Origin: Clostridioides difficile
GTDB lineage: Bacteria; Bacillota; Clostridia; Peptostreptococcales; Peptostreptococcaceae
Length of the DNA stretch: 64,000 nt
Assembly: GCF_001299635.1 (NCBI RefSeq)
Contig: NZ_JRHN01000039.1
Span: 124,001-188,000 of the forward strand
Direction: 5' to 3'
The stretch's first letter is position 1, and every line of letters starts with the position of its first letter. The notes below the pieces were generated by a model. That model saw nothing but the letters and a program-made list of their open reading frames with translations, was not told the origin of the DNA and did not search any database. Positions 9,799-17,213 of this stretch are shown here, one piece after another. A program made the position numbers and the translations under genes.

Positions 9799-10341
9799 TC
9801 ACATACTTATATCTTTGTTTAATATACCTTCTGCAATTAATCGTGCTATATAATCATAACCTGCTTCATTGGCTTTATTACAATCATCCACATTATCACA
9901 GAAAAAACTTTCAATCTGTATTGCAACTGGATTTGTGTTTCTCAATATATATAAATTTTCTCTTTTTTTAGCTCCTCTATTTTCAAATAATTCTCCAAGT
10001 TTATTAGATACTCTTTTAGCATATTCTAATCCTTCATTACCATAATAAAGCACTTCTGCGCCAGATTTTGTTCCATCACCTTTATTTAAATGTAGCTCTA
10101 CTAGTAAATCGTATTTGCCACTATTTACTTTTGGAACTCTATAGAAAAATTCTTCTCTTTCTGACATAAAATGCCTTTCTGGACAAACTATTACATCTAC
10201 TGTATTACCTTGACTTATAAGCATCTCAGCTAACATAGGAGCTAATTTTTTGTTATAATTGTATTCATCAACTATGCCACTTACACCTGTACTTTTACCA
10301 CCCTTTAGTATACTATGACCTACTGTTATGCATATTTTCAT
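9799..10341 (-). CDS. N-acetylmuramoyl-L-alanine amidase, phage endolysin-like catalytic domain
   Basis: A 180-residue Amidase_3 zinc enzyme expected to cut between muramic acid and L-alanine in peptidoglycan. The zinc ligands are H9 (TVGHS), E26 (VDEYNYN) and H84 (VELHLN), with catalytic glutamate E144 (QIESFF). This numbering matches, as I remember it, the N-terminal catalytic domain of the C. difficile phage endolysin CD27L. Here there is no C-terminal wall-binding domain, and no signal peptide. It could therefore act only after mother-cell lysis, from inside, or by non-classical export. No holin or other phage gene is adjacent. Its neighbours include candidate spore-coat genes, so release of spores or a domesticated phage function are both possible, as inference only. 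Confidence 0.85.
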   Translation of the reverse strand: MKICITVGHSILKGGKSTGVSGIVDEYNYNKKLAPMLAEMLISQGNTVDVIVCPERHFMSEREEFFYRVPKVNSGKYDLLVELHLNKGDGTKSGAEVLYYGNEGLEYAKRVSNKLGELFENRGAKKRENLYILRNTNPVAIQIESFFCDNVDDCNKANEAGYDYIARLIAEGILNKDISM

Positions 10342-10644
10342 TTACCTTTTTCACCTTCTTTTAAGCCAATTTTTATATAATAGTAATATGATTTTAAAGT
10401 TATTACTAATAATAATATATTAATTGAAGAAGGCAAAAGTTCTCTGTGATTATCATTTTTTTAACATATTTGTCTTATTTTATCATAAATCTACACTTTT
10501 AAAATATTATATTATACTTATTATTTAGAATTACTTAAAATTAAGAATCTCTATTAATTATTTATATACAATATATATCAATATCTATGTTTTTCTATCT
10601 AATAAAATGCTAGCTTAATAAATTTAATTTTTAACTTTGAAGAG
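10342..10644. other. Intergenic region without recognisable gene
   Basis: A 303-base, very AT-rich stretch between two minus-strand genes. It should contain the amidase promoter. A short weak hairpin (10631-10648) overlaps the end of the SPOCS-DUF11 gene. I see no other structure. Confidence 0.4.
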
Positions 10645-11592
10645 TTAATAATACAATAAAAGTGATGTATCTATAAATAATTCATCTGCATTTAGCTCAT
10701 TTACTGATGTATGTTCAATTTTTATATTTATATTTTTCATATCCTCATAAACAATTCCAACTGGTGAACAAATAAAACAAGAAAATCCAAAAGTTTTTGT
10801 TATCTTTTTTACTTTATTCTCATTAAAATTTGTTTGCTTCTTACAGTCACTTATATTCTTATTATTATTTTGTAAATCATTATCATAACCCATTTCTTTC
10901 TGAATATTATCAGACTTGCTCATTACTTTAAACTTACTATGATTTCTACAACTATAGTCCATTTCAAATTCTATACTTCCAAAAACTATTAAATTGCACA
11001 GATTTAAATCTTTTCCTTTGTTTGTAGGATTTTTTATAGGTTTAACATAAAGTATCTTACTATTTATGTTTACTTTTAATATATCTTTTAGGTTTTTAGG
11101 CATCTTTAAAGTATTGCTTATATTCAACTGCTTAAATACAGTTTTGTTTATGTTGGTATAAACACTATTACTTTCCACTGATATTCTTGTTGGAAATTTA
11201 TCTAGGGTACACTTATAATAATAGTATATATTAGCATTATTCTTTATAACTCTATATGCTGAATTTGGCAAAACTACACTCTTAAAAGATATTATTTTTT
11301 TACAATTAGCATCTATTTTTCCTATGTAAAAACCTTGTTGTGGGTCTAATCCACATTTTGTAATACTATTAACTTTTACAGTATTATTTATAAATTCTAT
11401 ATATTTAGAAATATAATCTTTAAAAAATATATTTCCTGTTTTATATTTACTCGTATTTGTAACAATAATAGTGTAAGTCAAAATGTCGAATACAGATGCA
11501 CATTTTTTATCAACATATTTTTCTACTTTTAAAATACTTCCACTTATATCATTTGAAAAGACATCATTAAAAGTAGTTTTAGTTATTCTCAT
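10645..11592 (-). CDS. DUF11-like plus SPOCS (DUF3794) domain protein, putative spore protein
   Basis: About 315 residues. Residues roughly 12-115 look like a DUF11-type beta-sandwich (LTYTIIVTNTS, FFKDYISKYIEFI, VLPNSAYRV). After a hydrophilic linker, the C-terminal part (about 195-312) reads like a SPOCS domain: NLIVFGSIEFEMDYS, FSCFICSP, INIKIEHTSVNEL. SPOCS domains occur in clostridial spore-coat morphogenesis proteins such as SipL. There is no signal peptide. The longest frame begins at GTG 11601, but that codon lies in the ribosome-binding site AAAGGTGG, so ATG at 11592 is preferred. The gene lies 27 bases behind a second SPOCS gene and is probably co-transcribed. Domain calls are by eye; function is inferred. 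Confidence 0.65.
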   Translation of the reverse strand: MRITKTTFNDVFSNDISGSILKVEKYVDKKCASVFDILTYTIIVTNTSKYKTGNIFFKDYISKYIEFINNTVKVNSITKCGLDPQQGFYIGKIDANCKKIISFKSVVLPNSAYRVIKNNANIYYYYKCTLDKFPTRISVESNSVYTNINKTVFKQLNISNTLKMPKNLKDILKVNINSKILYVKPIKNPTNKGKDLNLCNLIVFGSIEFEMDYSCRNHSKFKVMSKSDNIQKEMGYDNDLQNNNKNISDCKKQTNFNENKVKKITKTFGFSCFICSPVGIVYEDMKNINIKIEHTSVNELNADELFIDTSLLLYY

Positions 11593-11619
11593 TGCATCCA
11601 CCTTTCTATAATCTAAAGA

Positions 11620-12120
11620 TTACTCCATTTTAGAACTATTTTCATAACTTATAATTGCAGTCACACTAATAAATAAATTATTATCATCTAAAATAGACGA
11701 TGCCATATCTTGTATAAGATACTTTAAATTAATTTTCTCTTTATTTTCTATTCTCCTAGGCATTTGTATAAATGTACTGAAAGGTATTTTTAATTTAAGT
11801 ATATTTCTCTTATTAGAGCTTCTATTTCTCTTATTCCCCACATAATCTAGTATCACATCAGTATCTATATCACCAACTAAAATTAATTTCTTACCCGTCA
11901 TTTGCTCATCTTCTAATGATACACATTCCATCGTATCAACAAGACTTATATTATGAATATTCATATTACAAACAGATGTCTCCAATGAATTTACTATGGA
12001 TTTTTTAGAAGCTAACTTAAAATTTTTATATGTATTAAATTGAGATAAATAAAAAGTATTTTCTAGTCTTTCACATCTTTCAAAATTATATATTACCTTA
12101 TTATTTTCATACATAATCAC
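11620..12120 (-). CDS. Single SPOCS-domain protein, putative spore coat component
   Basis: A 166-residue protein. The first 70 residues have no family I know. Residues about 75-160 match the SPOCS pattern: KKLILVGDIDTDVILDYV, then LKLKIPFSTFIQMP, then LFISVTAIISYE. Unlike SipL it has no LysM domain. The start is GTG at 12120 with GGGAG six bases upstream; an ATG lies two codons on. It is the first gene of the pair with the DUF11-SPOCS gene. A role in spore envelope assembly, perhaps by binding an ATPase such as SpoIVA as SipL does, is a guess from the domain alone. Confidence 0.62.
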   Translation of the reverse strand: MIMYENNKVIYNFERCERLENTFYLSQFNTYKNFKLASKKSIVNSLETSVCNMNIHNISLVDTMECVSLEDEQMTGKKLILVGDIDTDVILDYVGNKRNRSSNKRNILKLKIPFSTFIQMPRRIENKEKINLKYLIQDMASSILDDNNLFISVTAIISYENSSKME

Positions 12121-12298
12121 ATCAATCTCCCTATATCTATATATTAATACTATTCATAAAAACTCTTCTAAATTACCCATTTTTGATTATTCACCATATA
12201 GCTCTTATCCTTTTTAAGACATAATAATCTTTCATACATATTGATTTCTATACTAACAGTAAAAACTTATCTTAAAATTTTTCATTGAATATATACTA

Positions 12299-12327
12299 TT
12301 GACTTTTGGAATATAGTTTATTATAAT
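12299..12327 (+). promoter_or_regulatory. Sigma-A-type promoter of the MFS gene
   Basis: TTGACT (12299-12304) and TATAAT (12322-12327) are separated by exactly 17 bases. This is among the best consensus promoters in the window and points at the MFS gene starting at 12374. Confidence 0.82.
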
Positions 12328-12334
12328 TTTAATA

Positions 12335-12349
12335 GACCGACAGTCGGTC
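12335..12349. promoter_or_regulatory. Perfect TetR-type operator
   Basis: GACCGAC and GTCGGTC form a perfect inverted repeat around a single A. It lies eight bases after the -10 element, over the expected transcription start, so a bound repressor would block the MFS gene. The sequence resembles known TetR-family sites. The regulator is not adjacent. Confidence 0.78.
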
Positions 12350-12373
12350 AAGAAAAAGAGAGGTGTCCTATAT

Positions 12374-13627
12374 ATGCAAAATTTAGATAAAACAAATAAT
12401 TCTTTTAACAAAAACTTTAACCTTGTAGTACTCGGTCAAATTATATCTATACTGGGTTCATCATTATTAAGATTTGGTCTTTCTACTTATATTTTAGATA
12501 TAACAGGTCGTGCAGATATATTTGCAACTTTATATGCAATATCAAATATTCCACTTCTATTGTCCCCAATTGGTGGTGCAATAGCTGATAGATTCAATCG
12601 TAGAAATCTAATGGTTATATTTGATTTTATGAGTTCTATAATTATCCTCATTTTTATCTGTCTTTTTTCTACTCTAAATGATTCTATTGTATTAATTGGA
12701 ATTATTATGATACTCCTATCTATTATTAGTTGTATGTATCAGCCTACTGTACAGGCAAGCATACCTTTAATAGTAAATGAAAAAGATTTAGAACAAGCAA
12801 ATGGAATTGTAAATGGAATAGGTGCGCTTTCAAGTATGTTTGCTCCTGTACTTGGAGGTCTTTTATACGGTCTTATTGGACTTAAGATGCTTCTTATTAT
12901 AAGTTGCGTTGCATTTTTTCTATCAGCAGTAATGGAGATGTTTATTTATATCCCTTTTAATAAAAGAGACTTTAATGGTGACATAGTAATGACTATAGTT
13001 AATGACATGAAAAAAGGATTTTCTTATGTTGTAAAACAGCCTTATATTAGTAAAGCTATGATTCTGGCAGCTTCTTTAAATTTATTTTTAACTCCATTTT
13101 TACTTGTCGGAATACAATATATTTTGCGTGTAACAATACACAGTAGCAATAATATGTATGGCATAGGAATAGGGATTATAGAATTTAGTAGTGTTTTAGG
13201 TGCACTTTCAATAGGTTTATTTGCAAAAAAAATGAAGATGAATACATTATATCGCTGGTTAATGCTAATTAGTATTTTAATGATTCCAATGGCTATTTCA
13301 ATTTCTCCTTCAATGCTCAGACTAGGATATTATCCATCTTTTATATTATTATTTATTTGCATTATACCTATTGCTATGTCTATGACAATTATCACTGTAT
13401 TTGTCCTAACTATTGTTCAAAAACAAACACCTAATGAATTATTGGGAAAGGTAATGGCCACTATTACAGCTGTATCACAATGTGTTGCTCCAGTAGGTCA
13501 AATTATGCATGGTAAATTATTTGAAGTTTTTAGCCTTAAAGTTTATATACCTATAATATGTATGTTTATAATTATGCTATTAATTTCAGTTCTTGCTAAG
13601 TATCTATATAAGAATGAGATATCATAA
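12374..13627 (+). CDS. MFS efflux transporter
   Basis: A 417-residue integral membrane protein with about twelve hydrophobic helices, of the MFS_3 group that includes macrolide and siderophore exporters. The loop 2-3 signature is GGAIADRFNRRNLMV near residue 68. A proline- and glycine-rich segment (MFAPVLGGLLYGLIG) lies in helix 5, as in drug:proton antiporters. It has its own strong promoter with a TetR-type operator over the start site, typical of ligand-induced efflux pumps. The gene is alone on its strand: the SPOCS genes are divergent and the lipoprotein gene is convergent. The exported compound is unknown. Confidence 0.88.
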   Translation: MQNLDKTNNSFNKNFNLVVLGQIISILGSSLLRFGLSTYILDITGRADIFATLYAISNIPLLLSPIGGAIADRFNRRNLMVIFDFMSSIIILIFICLFSTLNDSIVLIGIIMILLSIISCMYQPTVQASIPLIVNEKDLEQANGIVNGIGALSSMFAPVLGGLLYGLIGLKMLLIISCVAFFLSAVMEMFIYIPFNKRDFNGDIVMTIVNDMKKGFSYVVKQPYISKAMILAASLNLFLTPFLLVGIQYILRVTIHSSNNMYGIGIGIIEFSSVLGALSIGLFAKKMKMNTLYRWLMLISILMIPMAISISPSMLRLGYYPSFILLFICIIPIAMSMTIITVFVLTIVQKQTPNELLGKVMATITAVSQCVAPVGQIMHGKLFEVFSLKVYIPIICMFIIMLLISVLAKYLYKNEIS

Positions 13628-13682
13628 TAAAATCATATTACAGATAAAAATATACATTTCATTTCCTCAAAGATACTTTTTA

Positions 13683-13740
13683 ATGTCAAATGGCTAGACT
13701 GATTCTTATTTCAGAATGACCATTTGACATAATGTTTATT
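13683..13740. terminator. Convergent terminator hairpin
   Basis: Outer arms ATGTCAAATGG (13683-13693) and CCATTTGACAT (13730-13740) pair perfectly. An inner ATTCT/AGAAT stem lies between them. It sits between the convergent MFS and lipoprotein genes. T-tracts are weak. Confidence 0.6.
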
Positions 13741-13754
13741 TGTTTTTATTAAAT

Positions 13755-16055
13755 TTATTGTTCTGGTTTATATACAACTTTATCATCATCATATATTACC
13801 AAAGATTTTGCTTTTATAACTTCATCCTCATACTTAACATCCTTTTGAGAGAAATTAGCTACTACTTTTAAATCTTCTCCATACTCAGTCATTTGAACTA
13901 ACCTATCCTCAGAAATAAATTTAAAATCTGTCATTTCTCTTTTTATAGCCTTTTTATTAAATTCTGACCATACTTTATTGTGTGAAACTATTTCATCTTT
14001 GTGTTTTTCCCATTCAGTTCTATCTATATAATACATAGGTGGCGTATTATACAATACTTCTCTCATCATTCTGCTTCCAACTTCATCTTTAATTTTGAAA
14101 GTTCCCCATAACCACTGATGAGAAGATACAACAGAATCATTATAAACTAATCTAAATAAAGGAAGAGAGTAAGTTGGGTCTATAAATATTTTTTTATATT
14201 TTTCTTTTACAGGTATCTGTTTTGAAAATACTTCTGGTACTCCTCCTGTTGGAGAATAGTATCTACCGACATAGTATTCACTATCTTTATTCTTGCTCAT
14301 GTCTTTATCAACCCAAGCAAATGCTGGTGTCTCAAGACCATGTGCAAATGCTATGGTACTACTTGAAAAATCATTTCCACCTTCTGAACCTATAACCATA
14401 TTTGCATTATCTCTTATATATGACATCCTTTCAAGTCTAGCCTTTAAATCTTGTGCTTGAGTTGTTATGTGACTTTGAGAATAATCATCATAGATTTCAC
14501 CTGTAGCATCACAATCTATAAACCAAGAATTAAATTTATATCCTTCATCCAATATACTTTGTACTCTCTCTTTCACACTTGGTAAAGACAATGCAGGATT
14601 TAATTTTCTTCCTTCTCCTTGAAATCCAGTTTCTTTTTCACCTTTTTTGTTTTCTATAGTAGCATTTTCATATAGAGATTTATCCTTAAATGATGCTGTA
14701 CTCCATTTTTCTTCTCCTGGCTTGTGTATAGAATGATATGAATCATATGGCCCTACTAGATATCCTAAATCATTAGCTCTCTTAACCATCTCTGGAGATA
14801 CATAACCTTCTTTCATATCATCAAAACCTATCCAGGCATTTTTAATACCAGATTTATTGATGTCATTAATCACATCAATTGTATTATATCTTGTCCATGT
14901 AGCAACATCATTCACACTATCTCCTAGTTTTGATTTTAATAATCTCTTGTTAAATTCTATAAGTTCTACTCTATTTAATTTAGATATACCTTTGTCTAAT
15001 ACTCTTTTTATATCTCTATCCTTACTATTAAAAACTTTGTCATTATAAAAAGTATTCATTTGCATAACCTCATTAAATGCTTGAACTATTTGATTTTTTT
15101 GATATTTATCTATATAGTCTTGAGTTTTTATTTGATTAGTCACTTCTATAAATTCACTATCATCAGACTTCATACTTAAAAGTTCTTTCATCCAATTAAT
15201 CAAATCATCTGATAAGTTTTCTTTTAATTTATTCCATTTAATATCATTTATTGTGATTATAGATTTATCTCCAAAATAAATTTGTGGTGCTCCATAGAGT
15301 TTTTCAATATTTTTATTTTCCTTAGATTTTTCTTCTAATGTTTTAAATTCGTCTTTATCAACTATATAATTTTTATAAGTTTTCGCTACATCTGTAATAT
15401 TCTTATTGGTCAAGTACACTTTAAACCCATACTCTTTATTTTTATTGATACTTGGATATTCATGTTTAAACGTAAAATTAATCTTATCTTTAGAACTAAA
15501 TTCAATTTCATTGTTGAATTCATTTTCAATAATATATAACACAGAATATTTTGCTTTATTTACTGCAAAGAATTGCATTGAAAAAGATTCTATAACATTA
15601 TAAGTAGACTCATTTAAATGTTCTTTCCAATACTTATCATTACTTGGTATAAACTTACCTTCATAAAGTGGTAGTACATAACTTTCACCTTCAACTTTAG
15701 GCCAATTAAAACTAGCTTCTTGTTCTGAATTAGATTTAATGTTTACATCTAAATAATTGTTCTCTTTTTTTATATTTATGTCTATGTTTTCATCAGGATA
15801 TGTCCATGATGCTTCTGTTTTTGTCTTTTTGAAATTTGATACCTTCCTTTCTTTTAATGGCTCGGATATCTTTTCTCTTGAACCATTAGATTCAACTAAT
15901 ACCTCAAAGGTTTCAGGTTTCACTTCAAAACTAAAATCCAAATTTTTAACATTGTACATGGATGATTTGCTATTAGCCACCTCCCCACTACTGCAACCAG
16001 TAATAGTAGTTATAACAACCATGCAACTTATAAATATCGAGACTATTTTTTTCAT
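13755..16055 (-). CDS. Lipoprotein resembling a TIM-barrel glycoside hydrolase
   Basis: About 766 residues. A signal peptide with lipobox ITGC-SS near residue 20 predicts anchoring on the outer face of the membrane. The N-terminal half (to about residue 380) appears beta-rich and lacks a family I can name. The C-terminal half has barrel-like motifs: NAWIGFDDM, DLGYLVGPYDSYHS, NSWFIDCDATGEIYDDYS near residue 510, and MVIGSEGGNDFSS near residue 555. The aspartates in the third and the glutamate in the fourth are candidate catalytic residues, as in GH101-related enzymes. ATG at 16055 follows GGAGGTGG at good spacing and is preferred over the GTG within that site. It lies 47 bases from a GH73 gene on the same strand. 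Wall- or host-glycan hydrolysis is inferred. Confidence 0.65.
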   Translation of the reverse strand: MKKIVSIFISCMVVITTITGCSSGEVANSKSSMYNVKNLDFSFEVKPETFEVLVESNGSREKISEPLKERKVSNFKKTKTEASWTYPDENIDINIKKENNYLDVNIKSNSEQEASFNWPKVEGESYVLPLYEGKFIPSNDKYWKEHLNESTYNVIESFSMQFFAVNKAKYSVLYIIENEFNNEIEFSSKDKINFTFKHEYPSINKNKEYGFKVYLTNKNITDVAKTYKNYIVDKDEFKTLEEKSKENKNIEKLYGAPQIYFGDKSIITINDIKWNKLKENLSDDLINWMKELLSMKSDDSEFIEVTNQIKTQDYIDKYQKNQIVQAFNEVMQMNTFYNDKVFNSKDRDIKRVLDKGISKLNRVELIEFNKRLLKSKLGDSVNDVATWTRYNTIDVINDINKSGIKNAWIGFDDMKEGYVSPEMVKRANDLGYLVGPYDSYHSIHKPGEEKWSTASFKDKSLYENATIENKKGEKETGFQGEGRKLNPALSLPSVKERVQSILDEGYKFNSWFIDCDATGEIYDDYSQSHITTQAQDLKARLERMSYIRDNANMVIGSEGGNDFSSSTIAFAHGLETPAFAWVDKDMSKNKDSEYYVGRYYSPTGGVPEVFSKQIPVKEKYKKIFIDPTYSLPLFRLVYNDSVVSSHQWLWGTFKIKDEVGSRMMREVLYNTPPMYYIDRTEWEKHKDEIVSHNKVWSEFNKKAIKREMTDFKFISEDRLVQMTEYGEDLKVVANFSQKDVKYEDEVIKAKSLVIYDDDKVVYKPEQ

Positions 16056-16102
16056 AAAAGCCACCTCCTCGATAAATATATCATCCTTATGTTACATCAA
16101 AG

Positions 16103-16996
16103 TTACATGTTGCTTTGAATTTCACTATCTATTAATTGAAGATTGTATTGTTGAATTATTTCTATTAAACGGTCTGCATAGATGCTCTTTCCATTTTCAT
16201 CTTTTGCTGTACTATAACCTGCTTTTTCCAATGCTTTAGCTTGATATATATACGTTTTTGCATCAAATACACCATTGGCTTTGTATCTTTTATTCGTAGC
16301 CAAAAACTTTGCATGGTCTTTTATAGATTCGTTTTTATCATCATATATTCTAAATTTATCATCTATAATTGTATCTAAATGTTCTTTTGTCTCTAAAGTC
16401 ACTGATTTACCTTTCCAAGAGGCGTCTGCCTTTATACCAAATAGATTATTGTGTTGTTTTGCTAAAGTTGATTTGCCCCAGCTAGATTCGATTATAGCTT
16501 GTGCAATAGTTATAGATGGAAGTATTTTATAATCTTCGTAATTTTGTATAGCTTCTTCTTTAATTTCGTTTATAAACTTCATATACTGTGTATCAGACTT
16601 CAATCTTTCTGGCTTTATGCCATAATCCTTAAGTTCGTCAATATAATTATCAACCAATCTTTTTTGTTTATTACTAAATTCTAATTCATCCAAGACATTA
16701 CTTAATTTATTTATTTTATTATTTTCAGAAAAATTTTTAACAAATAAATCTGATACTTCTTTTATTTGTGAATCTTTAACTTCTTTTAAGTTGTTTTTAT
16801 TCAATACAGCAACAATAGAAGCTACATACTTCCAGTTAACTTGTACATTATTTTTACTTGCTAAATCAGAATATTTTATATACTTACTAACCTCTATATC
16901 TTCCTTGTTTATATCTCTGGTGAAATACTCTTTTACTCCTACACCTATTAAAACTGATATTATCAGTATTATAACAATGAATTTTTTATTCTTCAT
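16103..16996 (-). CDS. Membrane-anchored GH73 glucosaminidase
   Basis: A 297-residue protein with one N-terminal membrane helix (residues about 6-22, uncleaved by appearance), a coiled, lysine-rich stalk and a C-terminal glucosaminidase domain from about residue 150. The domain shows SITIAQAIIESSWGKS with the candidate catalytic glutamate, then NNLFGIKA, YDDKNESIKDHAKFL and YKANGVFDA. It is expected to cut N-acetylglucosaminyl bonds in peptidoglycan outside the membrane. Start ATG follows GGGAGGACAATAATT. The lipoprotein hydrolase gene follows 47 bases downstream of its stop, so the two may be co-transcribed and work on wall glycans together. Confidence 0.85.
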   Translation of the reverse strand: MKNKKFIVIILIISVLIGVGVKEYFTRDINKEDIEVSKYIKYSDLASKNNVQVNWKYVASIVAVLNKNNLKEVKDSQIKEVSDLFVKNFSENNKINKLSNVLDELEFSNKQKRLVDNYIDELKDYGIKPERLKSDTQYMKFINEIKEEAIQNYEDYKILPSITIAQAIIESSWGKSTLAKQHNNLFGIKADASWKGKSVTLETKEHLDTIIDDKFRIYDDKNESIKDHAKFLATNKRYKANGVFDAKTYIYQAKALEKAGYSTAKDENGKSIYADRLIEIIQQYNLQLIDSEIQSNM

Positions 16997-17151
16997 AATT
17001 ATTGTCCTCCCTTATATTATCTGCTGAATACAATATATCTTATTTTTGTTACATTTTCTTTACGAAATTTTGAAGATTTTATGAAGATTTATGAAATATA
17101 TTTAACTAAAAGCGCAATTATTGTTATAATATATAGTTTTCTATTAAATAA

Positions 17152-17199
17152 AAATAGTTAAAATAAATTCATAATTAGATAAACTTATTTTAACTATTT
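17152..17199 (-). terminator. Terminator of the GH65-pgmB unit
   Basis: Perfect 15-bp arms (17152-17166 and 17185-17199) with an 18-base loop. On the minus strand they are followed by TTTTTATTTAA. It lies 15 bases past the GH65 stop codon. Confidence 0.75.
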
Positions 17200-17213
17200 A
17201 CATAATAAAAATA

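Noticed and set aside
9799-12120. Prophage remnant suggested by the endolysin-like amidase
   Set aside because: No integrase, holin, tail or attachment repeat is visible, and the flanking SPOCS genes are spore-type rather than phage-type.
15757-16239. A 160-codon plus-strand frame across the lipoprotein/GH73 junction
   Set aside because: It is antisense to two well-supported genes and shows no recognisable domain or ribosome-binding site.
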